Shown: one piece after another, positions 1 through 9,416 of the stretch
How positions within the stretch are numbered: position 1 is the stretch's first letter
Layout: each line of letters starts with the position of its first letter
From: Purshia tridentata
Taxonomy: Eukaryota > Streptophyta > Magnoliopsida > Rosales > Rosaceae
NCBI GenBank assembly: GCA_003254885.1
Contig: QANT01004691.1
Location: forward strand, 1-21,129
Direction of reading: 5' to 3'
DNA: 21,129 nucleotides
The notes under the pieces: model-generated
Databases searched by the model: none
Told to the model about the DNA's origin: nothing
The model's input: only the letters and a program-made list of their open reading frames with translations
Translations under genes and position numbers: made by a program

Positions 1-34
1 CAGAGTGGCAATCTAATTAAGCCTGCATTCAAGT

Positions 35-111
35 AGACCCCAACTGATCAATAGTAACAGAAAATATGAATTATATATACATTTAGGTACGTAAGACCCC
101 AACTGATCAAT
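35..111. repeat. 18-bp direct repeat in the TBL intron
   Basis: The sequence agaccccaactgatcaat occurs at 35-52 and again at 94-111, 59 bases apart, inside the first intron of the TBL gene. No inverted termini flank it. It is probably a small local duplication. Confidence 0.8.
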
Positions 112-184
112 GGATCATATATATAAGAGAATATTTCTTATATATATACGTGTACATATATGTATATATGATATTGTAGAGTAC

Positions 185-429
185 CTGGGTAAGTTGCAGG
201 TAGAGGGCTGCCATCTATACTTGAGATAGTCTTTGTCCGGGCGACCATTCCTCAAGCAATCAAACTCCTTCTCTATGAAGGGGCACATAGAGGTTTCATA
301 GAGAGGATATGAATCATCGTAAACCCAATTCCCATGAGAGACATCACACCCCCCATGCACTTGCAATGAGTGCACAAGAGCAAGCACTACTAGTAGCACT
401 AGTGTTGCACCAATTTCAAAGGCACCCAT
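185..429 (-). CDS. TBL: Trichome birefringence-like (TBL/PMR5-type) protein, first exon, partial
   Basis: The first exon encodes 81 full codons plus two bases. Residues 1-26 form a hydrophobic signal peptide or signal anchor (LVLLVVLALV core), so the protein should enter the ER/Golgi. From C28 the sequence matches the PMR5N domain of the plant TBL family: CDV..GNWVYDDSYPLY, CPFIEKEFDC, NGRPDKDYLKYRWQP and CNLPR, with cysteines at 28, 49, 58 and 78. TBL proteins are mostly polysaccharide O-acetyltransferases acting on xylan, mannan or pectin in the Golgi; the catalytic GDS and DxxH motifs lie in later exons outside the window. The exon ends AG|GTACTC at 185/184, a normal donor, and the intron runs off the left edge. 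The ATG at 429-427 is the only sensible start, with a TATA box about 70 bases upstream. The family is clear. The member and its substrate cannot be told from this exon, although the short N-terminus suggests a TBL without the long cytosolic tail. Confidence 0.9.
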
Positions 430-496
430 GAGATGAGAACAGAGCTAGCTAGAGAGATATACAAAGGTATTGCTGGTACTGCAACTCACAGTAAGG

Positions 497-509
497 TATA
501 TATATAATA
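497..509 (-). promoter_or_regulatory. TATA box of the TBL gene
   Basis: An alternating TA run reads TATTATATATATA on the minus strand. It lies about 70 bases upstream of the minus-strand ATG at 429, which predicts transcription start near 470 and a 5'UTR of roughly 40 bases. The placement fits a plant TATA promoter, but TA runs are common in this AT-rich DNA. Confidence 0.5.
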
Positions 510-959
510 GTGACATGGAATGGAATAATGTGCATGTATGTAAATATATAATTGATGGAGAGGTGGGTTGGTGTCTTGTGTATATGGTAAAACGTAATGG
601 AATTGATTTATATGGTTTTAGTGAAATCTGCCGGGAATGGAAATGAAGGAAATTGTGGGATTGAGGTTTGTCTCCTTTCCTTGTATGGATGGATTATGGA
701 TGTGGAGGTTGACTGAAAGAGATACTCATATAATCATGTGAAAGTGGGAAAGAGGGAGTTTTCAAAATGGTTTTTTTTTTTTTTGGTCTAATAAAATGGG
801 TGAATTGGTTGAACAAGAAATTGAAAACAATGAAGAATCTCCATCTCTGGGAGAGGACATTCTGGAGCTGTCATTGGTTGGTTTTGGTGGGTCACGAGGT
901 TGGCCCAAAGATTAGGGTCAATCAGCTGCCCAATCATCGTTGCTCCTAGTATATATTAC

Positions 960-1026
960 TTTGATTCACACGGATTAAAATTTAAGTCTTTGATTTGACA
1001 CGGATTAAAATTTAAGTCTTTGATTA
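960..1026. repeat. Tandem duplication, 30-bp period, two copies
   Basis: Copies at 960-989 and 990-1019 share acacggattaaaatttaag and differ only near their starts (attcac versus atttgac), followed by a partial third start at 1020-1026. It is AT-rich and noncoding, and has no clear role. Confidence 0.85.
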
Positions 1027-1660
1027 CTGCATAATATAAGGAACCACTAATCTTAGAAAGATCATACATGTGTGCTAATTTTTAACGGCAGTTGCATCAT
1101 TTGCATGTGATCATTATTACAGTTAATATTATGACTTTTATAAATTAATAATTGACAATCTTTCTGATGCAAAATGTGATTGTACACCCCTTTCATTATA
1201 AAATGCAAGCAAGTGCTGAATATTTGATCCCAAGTACGCCCTAAAATTACCCCCATAACACCCCCACGTTCCTATTATCTACTCTCTACACCCCATCACC
1301 CAATTGTTTTGCCCAACCGTTCTCCCCATTTGCATTTTTCGAAAACTGACTTCCACCATTTCTATCTTAGGGCAGTTAATTATTTTCTCTCACGTATATA
1401 TTTTCTTATTATTGTTGTTAATTTTTACAAATAAATCAATTAATACTCTAAAATACATAAATTTATATGTTGTGTGCTTTTGTAATTATTATTCCCTTTC
1501 TTTTGTAGCATTTTAAAATATGGAATTGCGACACACTATGCACACTTAACGTCAAATCTACGTCATTATTCCAATTTCATACTACAAATTTTTTTTAAAA
1601 TTTTTTGATAGCTAACTCATTTATAGATCCACAAACCACAATTTGGAAAAATTACTATAC

Positions 1661-1733
1661 GTGACAATAACACCACGTGGCATGAGCCACATGATGACGT
1701 GTTATTATCAATTCATTTAGAATATAACACGTG
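1661..1733. repeat. Imperfect inverted repeat carrying CACGTG/ACGTG cores
   Basis: The arm 1661-1680 (gtgacaataacaccacgtgg) is an imperfect reverse complement of 1687-1710, which contains ccacatgatgacgtg followed by ttattatca. A spacer of a few bases separates them. Perfect G-box cores (CACGTG) lie at 1674-1679 and 1728-1733, with GACGTG at 1696-1701. It may be a small hairpin or part of a decayed MITE. The ACGT cores match the plant bZIP/bHLH G-box/ABRE class, but nothing shows they act on a gene: TBL is 1.2 kb one way and ODC 1.4 kb the other. Confidence 0.5.
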
Positions 1734-2328
1734 TATGATTTTAATGGTATTTTTTAGAATTTAAGATTTTAGAAATTAATTCGTCAAAATCACATTTGTT
1801 TTCCACCAATGTACAATGGTTAGTGTAATATTGAATGTAAAAACAAGAATATATCTCAATTCTATTAGTAATGTGTGCCTAATTATGTGATATAAATTAT
1901 TTTAGAGTTTTTTTTAGCAAAAGGACTCTTATAAAAAATTATAAAATTAAACTATAAAAATTAAAAAAATAATATTAAAAAAAAAAGAGGATGCCCGGCC
2001 ATCCCACCCCCACCCCATCTCCCTTCCACACTCCGACTGCCAGCCACCCCTCTATGCTAACGACCTCTTTCTCTCATCAATTTTTGACGGAAATTGTAAC
2101 AGATTTGATGGTCTATCTTTATTTGCGGTTTAAGTAAAGTTTAAGTCTTACTTTGAGTCAAAATGCAAGATTAGTCATGAATTGGCTCCCATACCTAAAT
2201 TGAAATCCTTTTACTAAATTTCCCATTGTTATCATGAAGATATTATTAAAGTAAATTCCTTTGAAGTTCGATGGGGGTTAAAAGATAGCCGATGTGATAA
2301 TAGTGAAGGCAAATTGGTCATACAAGAT

Positions 2329-2476
2329 GAATGATAAGAGGATCTGGCAGGGGACGTTAATGGCCTTAGCATTCGCACCAAAAGAACTCTATTAGAATGA
2401 TAAGAGGATCTGGCAGGGGACGTTAATGGAGTCCCCAATAGAATGGCCTTAGCATTCGCACCAAAAGAACTCTATT
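2329..2476. repeat. Interleaved duplication of two 35-bp blocks (A-B-A-B)
   Basis: Block A (starts gaatgataagaggatctggc) occurs at 2329-2363 and 2395-2429. Block B (starts aatggccttagcattcgcac) occurs at 2359-2393 and 2442-2476. The copies are essentially identical, but the second pair is separated by an extra 12 or so bases (agtccccaatag). One pair is fused and the other spaced, which suggests a recent local duplication with a small deletion or insertion. The surroundings look like transposon-derived noncoding DNA. Confidence 0.85.
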
Positions 2477-3079
2477 CTTTTTCTTTACGAGAAATTCGTT
2501 TCATTGGTCCATTTTTTATAATATTTGTAAGACATATCCGAATCATTCAAAGGGAACCAATTAGCACATGGTTTTGTGGCACCACATTTTATTACTATCT
2601 TTTTTAGGGACCACATTTTAGTATTATCACATGTCTATTAGAGATATGACACACAATGTGATATTAAAATATGGTTTTCTTAACACTAATGTATATATAT
2701 TATTAGTCTTTCGCTGTGCAAGATGTCTATTTTTCAATTACAAAATGCATGTGGATATTTTATATCTGTTTTTTTTACACTTTCTAATCCCATTCTCGAA
2801 AGAATTTAATATTTTAGAGTATAAAATTGTTAATTAAGACATGTTCCTCAGTTTAAATTTTAGGTTGTTGAGTAGTCCAAGTAGAAGGATCATAAAATAA
2901 CCTACAATGCATTCAAATTTGATCCTCCCTCCTCCTTGCTCTAAACAAAAAAAAATCTTGAATTCTTGTCTTCCATTCCTCGATTAAATTGTAGGTTTTA
3001 AAAATCAAGTATAACCCCAAACGATGAGTCTATAATCTAAAATATTAAACTTGTCTTGATGGGATTGAAGTTCGCCTAA

Positions 3080-3086
3080 TATATAT
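3080..3086 (+). promoter_or_regulatory. Probable TATA box of the ODC gene
   Basis: TATATAT lies 55 bases upstream of the first in-frame ATG at 3141, predicting transcription start near 3110 and a leader of about 30 bases. This spacing independently supports the ATG at 3141 as the start. Confidence 0.5.
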
Positions 3087-3140
3087 GTGAGACATACGTT
3101 CCCCTACCCCTCAAGCTTGAAAATATCTAAAGACAATCAC

Positions 3141-4439
3141 ATGATCTCCATGTCATTGATCATTCCAAGTATTCCAAGCCCAACTACTACTACTACTAGT
3201 AGTAGCAGCAGCCTCCAAGTTAAAGTGGCTGCAAGTCAAGTGAAAGGTGATGAACAGGTTCCAGCTGACATACCAAGGCACCAACTTACCACTCTCATCA
3301 GATCTATCATCAGCAAACAAGATGAACCCAAACCATTTTATGTCTTAGATTTAGGTGTTCTTGTCACCCTCATGGAAAAATGGAGGCAATGTCTTCCCTT
3401 TGTCCAGCCGTTCTTTGCTTTCAAGTGCAACAATGAGCCTGCATTCATTGCAGCACTGGCAGCACTTGGTGCAAGCTTTGACTGCGCTAGCAAGGCCGAG
3501 ATTGAGGCTGTTCTTTCTCATGGTGTAAGCCCCTCGAGGATTGTTTATGCCAATCCATGCAAGGGTGAGTACCATTTAAGGTACTCAGCCATCGTGGGGG
3601 TTAATCTTGTCACCTTTGACTCCACGGATGAAGTTGACAAGATCAAGAGGTGTCATCCCAAATGCTCCTTGTTGCTCCGGATTGCAGTCCCAAATGATAA
3701 GAGTTCGTGGCGATCGTTTGGGAACAAATTCGGTGCATTACCTGAGGAGATTGCGCTGCTCCTCAAGCATGCACACAAAGCAGGTTTGAGAGTGGTGGGA
3801 GTCTCATTTCATGTAGGATCAAAAGCTTCTGAATCTCAAGTGTACCGTGGTGCAATAGCTGCCGCAAGGGAGGTATTTGATGTGGCTGAGGAACTCAAAC
3901 TGCAGCCTAGAATGCATGTGCTTGATATTGGTGGTGGTTTCAAGGCAAACCCATTGTTTGATGAAATAGCTGAAACCATAAATGATGCTATCAAAGAATA
4001 CTTTCCTGAACCTGATCTGGTTGTGATGGCTGAACCAGGACGGTTCTTTGCTGAAACTGCCTTCACAATGGTGGCAAATGTGATAGGGAAGAGAGTGAGA
4101 GGTGAGAAAAGAGACTACTGGATTAGTGATGGCATCTATGGGTCATTTAACCTTGCAGCATATGATCGATCATCTATGACAGTTTCACCACTCATTCTAA
4201 GTGAAAAAAACCATGCTAATTATTCAGTGCTGCAGACATACGCATCAGCAGTTTTTGGACCAACCTGTGATTCACTGGACACTGTTGTGGCTGACTGTAA
4301 ACTTCCAGAACTGAAGTTGAATGATTTTCTTGTGTTCCATAACATGGGTGCCTACACAACTTCTGCAGGAACCAACTTTAATGGCTTCTGCATTTCTGCT
4401 ATTCCCACATACCTAGCATTTACAAGTGCCAATAATTAA
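3141..4439 (+). CDS. ODC: Ornithine decarboxylase-like (group IV PLP decarboxylase), intronless, divergent
   Basis: It encodes 432 residues, the usual length for plant ODC, in one exon. ODC converts ornithine to putrescine with PLP; the active enzyme is a homodimer with shared active sites. Family motifs in order: PFFAFKCN with PLP lysine K95; FDCASKAEIE (114-122); YANPCK (136-141); GVSFHVGS (220-227); the phosphate-binding LDIGGGF (261-267); EPGRFFAETAF (298-308); YWISDGIYGSFN (326-337); GPTCDSLD with catalytic C376; and NMGAYT with Y405. The open frame extends upstream to 3087, but that codon is GTG, so the first ATG (3141) is the likely start; M4 is a second choice. Oddities: the usual YDHA reads YDRS (R343), HVGSG reads HVGSK (K228), and the usual (C)VLYD reads LAAYD. 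The first 36 residues contain no Asp or Glu and are Ser/Thr-rich, like a plastid transit peptide. A decarboxylase is certain; ornithine as the substrate is likely but not proven. Confidence 0.93.
   Translation: MISMSLIIPSIPSPTTTTTSSSSSLQVKVAASQVKGDEQVPADIPRHQLTTLIRSIISKQDEPKPFYVLDLGVLVTLMEKWRQCLPFVQPFFAFKCNNEPAFIAALAALGASFDCASKAEIEAVLSHGVSPSRIVYANPCKGEYHLRYSAIVGVNLVTFDSTDEVDKIKRCHPKCSLLLRIAVPNDKSSWRSFGNKFGALPEEIALLLKHAHKAGLRVVGVSFHVGSKASESQVYRGAIAAAREVFDVAEELKLQPRMHVLDIGGGFKANPLFDEIAETINDAIKEYFPEPDLVVMAEPGRFFAETAFTMVANVIGKRVRGEKRDYWISDGIYGSFNLAAYDRSSMTVSPLILSEKNHANYSVLQTYASAVFGPTCDSLDTVVADCKLPELKLNDFLVFHNMGAYTTSAGTNFNGFCISAIPTYLAFTSANN
3183..3212 (+). repeat. ACT/AGT/AGC trinucleotide run inside the ODC gene
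   Basis: Repeated act codons run into agt and agc codons around a central ctag at 3196-3199, making a near-palindrome. It encodes a run of five Thr followed by Ser residues (15-24). The low-complexity N-terminus therefore partly derives from a microsatellite and may vary in length between alleles. Confidence 0.75.
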
Positions 4440-5531
4440 AGTAGGAGTGTGTGCCTCTGTGTGTGTCCTATCATTATAAGGAAAAAAAAATAAACAGAAA
4501 AACAAATAAGTACTATGTGATATTTTTCATTTCAAGCTTCAAGTGATCCAATGTTTGCACATGATTTTTACTGCAAGTGCATTGTGTAGAACTGTAGAAG
4601 TCATGGATCTTAACTGGAAAAAAAGAATGTTCATGCAAGATTTGTTTATACTGTTCTCTTTTCGCTTTTCTCTTTTCTTTTTTTGTTTCAAAGATTTTTT
4701 TAGAATTTAGAACATGACTTAACCATCTCAACCTTGGAACCTAACACCTCAACAGCTCATCTCTTTCTACATTTAAATGATCATTTGTATTGATGAGCTG
4801 CTAGCTGGAGAATCTAACAAACCTTTTTATCATCTTCTAATGGTTTTTTCTTTTATGGGGTAGAAAACAAAAGGAACATTCATTTCTCTAGATCCTTGTT
4901 TTGTCATAATGATAGACAGTAATGCTACAGATACCAAAACAAATTCTAATAGATCTAACTGATGCGGCAGATTATCATAGTTGGTCTCACTATGAGCCTC
5001 ATTTATTTCTAACACAATCAGAACAATATCAAAGAAAAAACAATCAAGATCCACTAATTGAAGCCCTGAAATTTGTATTGCACTTAAGAATAAACAGGCC
5101 TAACTGATATAAGGAAGATAGATCCATACCACAATACTTACATTGTTGGCCTTCTCTGTGGGCATTCCTTCCACGCCCACAAACAATGTTATGAAGCAGA
5201 AACCCAATGACCCCCAGCTTTCCTACCTGAAAGACTTCTTGAAACAGCTTTAACCTTTGATCCAATTCTATTCACAATAATTGGACAATAGTTCATTTAC
5301 ATTAGTGCACTTTTAACTGACACACAGGCTCAACAGAGGTCTTGAAACAGGAATAAATAACTATAATTCAATGAATCCCTTTCTTCTGTATAAATGATTA
5401 GTGTTTACATGATTTTTTATACATGAATATATGTAAAACTATGCCATTGTGTTCAAGATGCTGAACATCATTTGTAAGTATAGAGTTTATATCATGTCAT
5501 GTAAAAGGGACGTCTCAGCCACCAATGATTC
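4440..5531. other. Convergent intergenic region, 3' ends of ODC and ACD genes
   Basis: The ODC gene (plus) and the alpha-crystallin-domain gene (minus) point at each other across 1.1 kb, so this stretch holds both 3'UTRs. It is AT-rich with several A or T runs. On the minus strand, 5100-5265 contains a CTTTCAG acceptor-like and a GTAAGT donor-like site around a short open stretch, but it matches no family I recognise. No other gene is visible. Confidence 0.6.
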
Positions 5532-8500
5532 TCAAAGTTTAGGAATAATAATTTGTAGAAAACCATCCCTGCACCAGTAAAACCTATCAAAATTAGCTTC
5601 TTGTGCATAAAGCAAAAAACCATTACAGAAACTACTACATTAATTTACATGTAGTTGAAGACTTCATCTGCAAGCTATAATCATGCACTATGCCAGAAAG
5701 CTTCTCAGACCATTTATTTTCCTAACATAAAAGGCAACACAATGTATTGCAGATCTTCAAACATGTCCCCCACCACACCCACCCACTCACCCACCCAAAA
5801 ATAATTCTCATATAGATCCACTGGCTTGAAATCTTATAAATATGCTCATTGTTTTATACACTGGAGGGGTAGTTTTAAACGTATAGGTGGCTTGGCGTTT
5901 GGTTGTCATGTGTAATCTCATCCAAATCTGATGGTAGTTTTTTCTCTCGAGAGTACACAAATGGCCATTAAACACCTAAAATGGCTGTGTATTTGAAACT
6001 CCATGGCTGTTGTATTAAATATTAATTGTTTAATGTCATTGAAACATTAGTAGCAATTCAGATGACCTTAGGTCAGACCATGGAGATATAAACATACAAT
6101 TCAATATTAGATTTCCATCTACACAAGACAGACTCAAAGTTCAAAAAGGCTCCCAGAAAAGAGAGTTCAATTTGAACTTTCCATCTTAAACTACTCATTG
6201 ACATATCACTAGCAGTCCAAAAGTCTACTGATCTCAAACAATGTTTTATGATTTAGGTAGTAAGCGTAAACTTGTTGGTTGGAAAACATGTAGTTTTATA
6301 GACCAAATTGAAGAAAAAGTCTTCCATTGCGGGATAATCAGTGTAGCTCAATGAGTAGAAGCAAAAAGTAAAGAAGGAAATCAAGGAGTGCAATGGTATG
6401 AAGCCATGACTTACAAAAACTCAGCTGAGACACTGTCCTTATTCACATCAGCAGGAAGAGGCCACACCACCTCATAAGGCCCTCGTAAAATCTCTCTTTT
6501 ATGATATGTAGAGACTGAATCATTCGAACTGCCTTCCACTTTCCAGAACCGGGTGGAGCGTTTACCTTTTACAGTCAACCTGTCATAAATTGGCACTGTG
6601 ATCAAGTTAAATATTCAATTAAGAATTCTTGGGATATTGTTCATTGAAGATGACTTAGGTGACCTGAATCAAATCTGTAAACTGTTAAGAAGGAATGATC
6701 ATCTATATATATCATGCTTATGATTTCAATAAGTTCTTTAGTGAGGAGGAATGAATATGCCAACAAAGAGTATAAAAAATTAGATTCACCATTTTTTCCT
6801 CATATTTTACTGGGTTGTTATCGTGAATGCAAAGTCAAATGTTAAAAGTATAAAATTGATGTTGGGATATGAACCATCAAAACTTATCATACTTTTTATC
6901 ATCAACCTCCACTCTTATGTCTTTGATATTGACACCTGGAATTTCAATTGTTATGACATAGTTGCATCCTGATTCTGCAATATCCATTCTTGGGGACCAC
7001 TCAACTCCTGCACAAAAGATTAAGCACATAAGAAGTTAAATTTATACAAACGTGTCATAAAAGAAATCATATTCTTGCCTATTTTAAGGTATAACACTTT
7101 TGTCTATGGAAAACGACTTCACTTGATATCAAGCTCCAAACTTAATACAGAAAGGAGATAATATAAGGAGGAGATGTTGCAAGACTGGTTCTTTACAAGC
7201 CTGTGTACGCTGATAATTAAGAAATTTAATATCCAATGCCATAAAAGATTCAGCCTAGTCTTGGAATAAACTTTAATATCAGGACTAGTTCTTTGATATT
7301 TGCCTGTAGCTACATGCTTATATTAGTGAAAACAAGAGAAGACTAAGAAATAAGAGAACTTTGGTATCAGCACATCGAAACTAACCGTTTGTTTCAGAAG
7401 AGTATACTTTCTTCTTGGAATATAGCTGTTTCTCTCCACTCATTGTTCTGCCTGGTCTGGCAAACTTTGGAGGCTCGGAAGCAGTTAATATATTTCCTTG
7501 TGCCACATTTTGGACCATTTCTGTAGTTGGTAAGTTTGGTTCTATCCTCGATGGTCGAGAGAACAATGGAGGTTCAGAAGTATTGTAGAAGCTCTCATTT
7601 GCAACAGACCATTTGGAATGCACGCCAGGCAGAGCTGAACTTACCTGCCAAAATGTTTTAAAATAAAAAAATTGCAACAGCAAATCACTTCCTTGGGACC
7701 TTTATAGGTATATGTAATAGAGTGTAGCAATATACAAGCACCTCTTTAATCGAAGCCGGCCTCATGAAACTAGCTTGAGAAGCAGATCCTTGCCGTGCAA
7801 AATACATTTTATTGTCACGCCTTCGGACCACAGAGTTTAAACTACTGCTGCAGTTCTGAGACAAGAAAGACAAGCAGACTTAATCATGCAAGTTCAACTG
7901 AAATTTGGGGGAGAAAACAAAAGAAAGTGAATTTCTCAGGTAAAAATGGTTTCCAAAAAGGAAAAGGAAAATGAAACAAGTATAATAGATGTTACCAAAT
8001 GAAGACTACATGCTTGAGCATATAGAAATCTGGTTGATTCTTACAAGGCCTACACAATGTCTGCGCTTGTAGTTAGAGAAGACCTCTAGGTCTTTCAACT
8101 ACAATTACATTACACCCTTGTTTTTCCTAGTTGTCCAATAGCAACCGTGTGTACATATGAATAAAAATCTAAAAAACACACATTTTCTTATGATGTTTAG
8201 TATCAAATCATCAGCCAGTCAGCTTTCTCGGGTTCTATTTGATACATGCTTGACCTTATTCAGTTTTAGTTTGTTACATCAAGTATTTTTTGTCTTTTAT
8301 GGCATAATTAGTAAAAAAATGAAATACTGATGAATTTTGAGGCCTTTTAGTCCAGTGTTCTGCTAAATCATCAGCGGTCAATTATTTAAGCTAAGCTGTG
8401 GGGTTTTTCTTCCCAAAGTTACAAGTTATAGCAATATTGAGATAATATTATCAATTATTTGGAGTTGAATCATTCATCCTAGATGAACTTCAATCACTTC

Positions 8501-8909
8501 CCTTTTTTCATAGGTTCCTTGTATCCTAATCCAAATAAACCATCATATTTTGTGTGGGGGTGCCAGAGCTAGCATTAAAATGGAACTAAATATAATATAA
8601 TAATAAACAAAATAAAAAAAATCCTATACAGCAATAACTGTCAATAACTAATTTATAAAATTTATGGCATGTATTTATATGTACAAGAAACGAAGAAAAA
8701 CCCATGATACCCATCAAACCAAATCCTGAAAAGGGGAAATTAGGATGTTACTTTCTATCATTTCTTAGATTTTCCCTGGAACCAAACAGAGGCTGGGCAG
8801 AGAAAAGTGAAAAATTTACCATGGGGAGGACGTGAGTTGCAGATACATCATCGGGTGCAAAGTGAGCAGCAATCGTGTTGATTCTGCGCCTCACAATTTG
8901 AGCCTCCAT
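5532..8909 (-). CDS. Alpha-crystallin-domain (Hsp20-like) protein with disordered N-terminal region, six exons
   Basis: Exons joined by frame and splice signals: 8909-8820, 7855-7742, 7644-7386, 7007-6893, 6579-6415 and 5568-5532. All introns are GT-AG. The sum is 780 bases, giving 259 residues plus TGA. Residues 1-154 are polar and probably disordered, starting MEAQIVRRRINTIAAHFAP, and include SEPPLFSRPSR (91-101) and SEPPKFARPGR (124-134). Residues 155-259 form an alpha-crystallin domain: GVEWSPRMDIAE, YVITIEIPGV, IRVEVDDKKLTVKGKR, YHKREILRGPYEVVWPLP and EFLDGFLQIIIPKL. The protein stops right after the last strand, so the C-terminal IxI extension of classic small heat-shock proteins is missing. 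It resembles plant HSP20-like superfamily members with a long N-terminus, the group that includes the Arabidopsis demethylation factors IDM2/IDM3; that link is family-level inference. The last exon codes for only 12 residues and sits behind an 846-base intron. The fold is nearly certain; the cellular role is not. Confidence 0.88.
5569..6414 (-). other. Intron 5 of the alpha-crystallin-domain gene (846 bp)
   Basis: Donor TT|GTAAGT at 6415/6414 and acceptor GTGCAG at 5569 are phase 2 and restore L248-D249-G250, as expected for the EFLDGFLQI strand of Hsp20 domains. Nothing else is visible inside. If the intron were retained, translation would end after EFL, because the donor itself supplies a TAA stop. 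Confidence 0.75.
7856..8819 (-). other. Intron 1 of the alpha-crystallin-domain gene (964 bp)
   Basis: Donor ATG|GTAAAT at 8820/8819 and acceptor TCTCAG at 7856 keep phase 0. The body is AT-rich with no repeat or open frame worth noting. Confidence 0.75.
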
Positions 8910-8976
8910 TTCTATCTATGCCTGAAAATCTTGGAAACCACTGCTGGAATGAGAATTTAGCTTGAGGTTGATGAAT

Positions 8977-8984
8977 AAATATAC
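8977..8984 (-). promoter_or_regulatory. Probable TATA box of the alpha-crystallin-domain gene
   Basis: GTATATTT on the minus strand lies about 70 bases upstream of the ATG at 8909, which predicts a leader of about 40 bases. Confidence 0.45.
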
Positions 8985-9042
8985 AAGTGACTGAGGGAGT
9001 GAGTGCAGTTGTTGGGGTAGGGAAGATAGATGGGGTCCACTG

Positions 9043-9052
9043 AGAAGATTCA
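9043..9052. promoter_or_regulatory. Two-unit heat-shock element-like site upstream of the alpha-crystallin-domain gene
   Basis: The bases agaagattca fit nGAAnnTTCn, the HSF-binding core, about 60 bases upstream of the inferred TATA box. A third unit is missing, so this is a minimal match that could arise by chance. Confidence 0.3.
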
Positions 9053-9416
9053 TTAGATGCCACATGGCTGAAGAAGTTGAAATACCACATTTTTTGCTCT
9101 CTGTTTTAGGCCAGTTGTGGCCGATGACTCTTTGGGCTTAGGTCCGGCCCTATTCTGTTTGTTAGTTTTGGGCTTAAGCCTGCCAATTTCACCCAAAAAT
9201 AAAAGAGTTTATATTTGATTGCTTCGTTGACACTAGACAGTGAACAAATAACTGGTATATTTAGTGGCTATTTTTAATTATAATCAACTAAGGATTATTC
9301 TTCAGTGCAGAGACAATTTGCGGGTTGGGTGCAGAAAAAAACGTCCCCAATCAACCAATATCGACCAGTGGGGTGAAATTCATCTATTGCTGCAACAACA
9401 AAAAAATAAAATTTAA

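Larger units (their letters stand above)
430..3079. other. Intergenic region between TBL and ODC genes
   Basis: About 2.6 kb of AT-rich DNA holds the TBL promoter on its left and the ODC promoter on its right, with the three repeat sets listed separately. The open frames here (for example 767-949 and 1304-1516) are short and low-complexity, show no family motifs, and are not called. A run of C-rich bases near 2000-2030 and poly-A/T runs are simple sequence. Confidence 0.7.

Noticed and set aside
767..949. 60-residue open frame beginning with a Phe run
   Set aside because: It starts in a poly-T run and has no family features; judged random.
1304..1516. 70-residue hydrophobic open frame
   Set aside because: Its hydrophobic look comes from T-rich DNA; it has no promoter, motif or homologue that I recognise.
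1673..1733. ABA-response promoter built from the ACGT cluster
   Set aside because: The cores lie more than 1 kb from either gene start and within an inverted repeat, so no target gene can be supported.
3087..3140. N-terminal extension of the ODC-like protein by 18 residues
   Set aside because: The frame is open but the first codon at 3087 is GTG, which nuclear plant genes do not normally use, and a TATA box overlaps the region; the ATG at 3141 is preferred.
5044..5265. Possible extra exon on the minus strand between ODC and the ACD gene
   Set aside because: Acceptor- and donor-like sites exist, but the peptide matches nothing known and the ACD gene ends cleanly at 5532 without it.
6331..6400. 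tRNA-like sequence (tgtagctcaatgagtagaag)
   Set aside because: It resembles an A box, but no B box (GGTTCGA) or acceptor-stem pairing follows, and it lies within an intron on the other strand.
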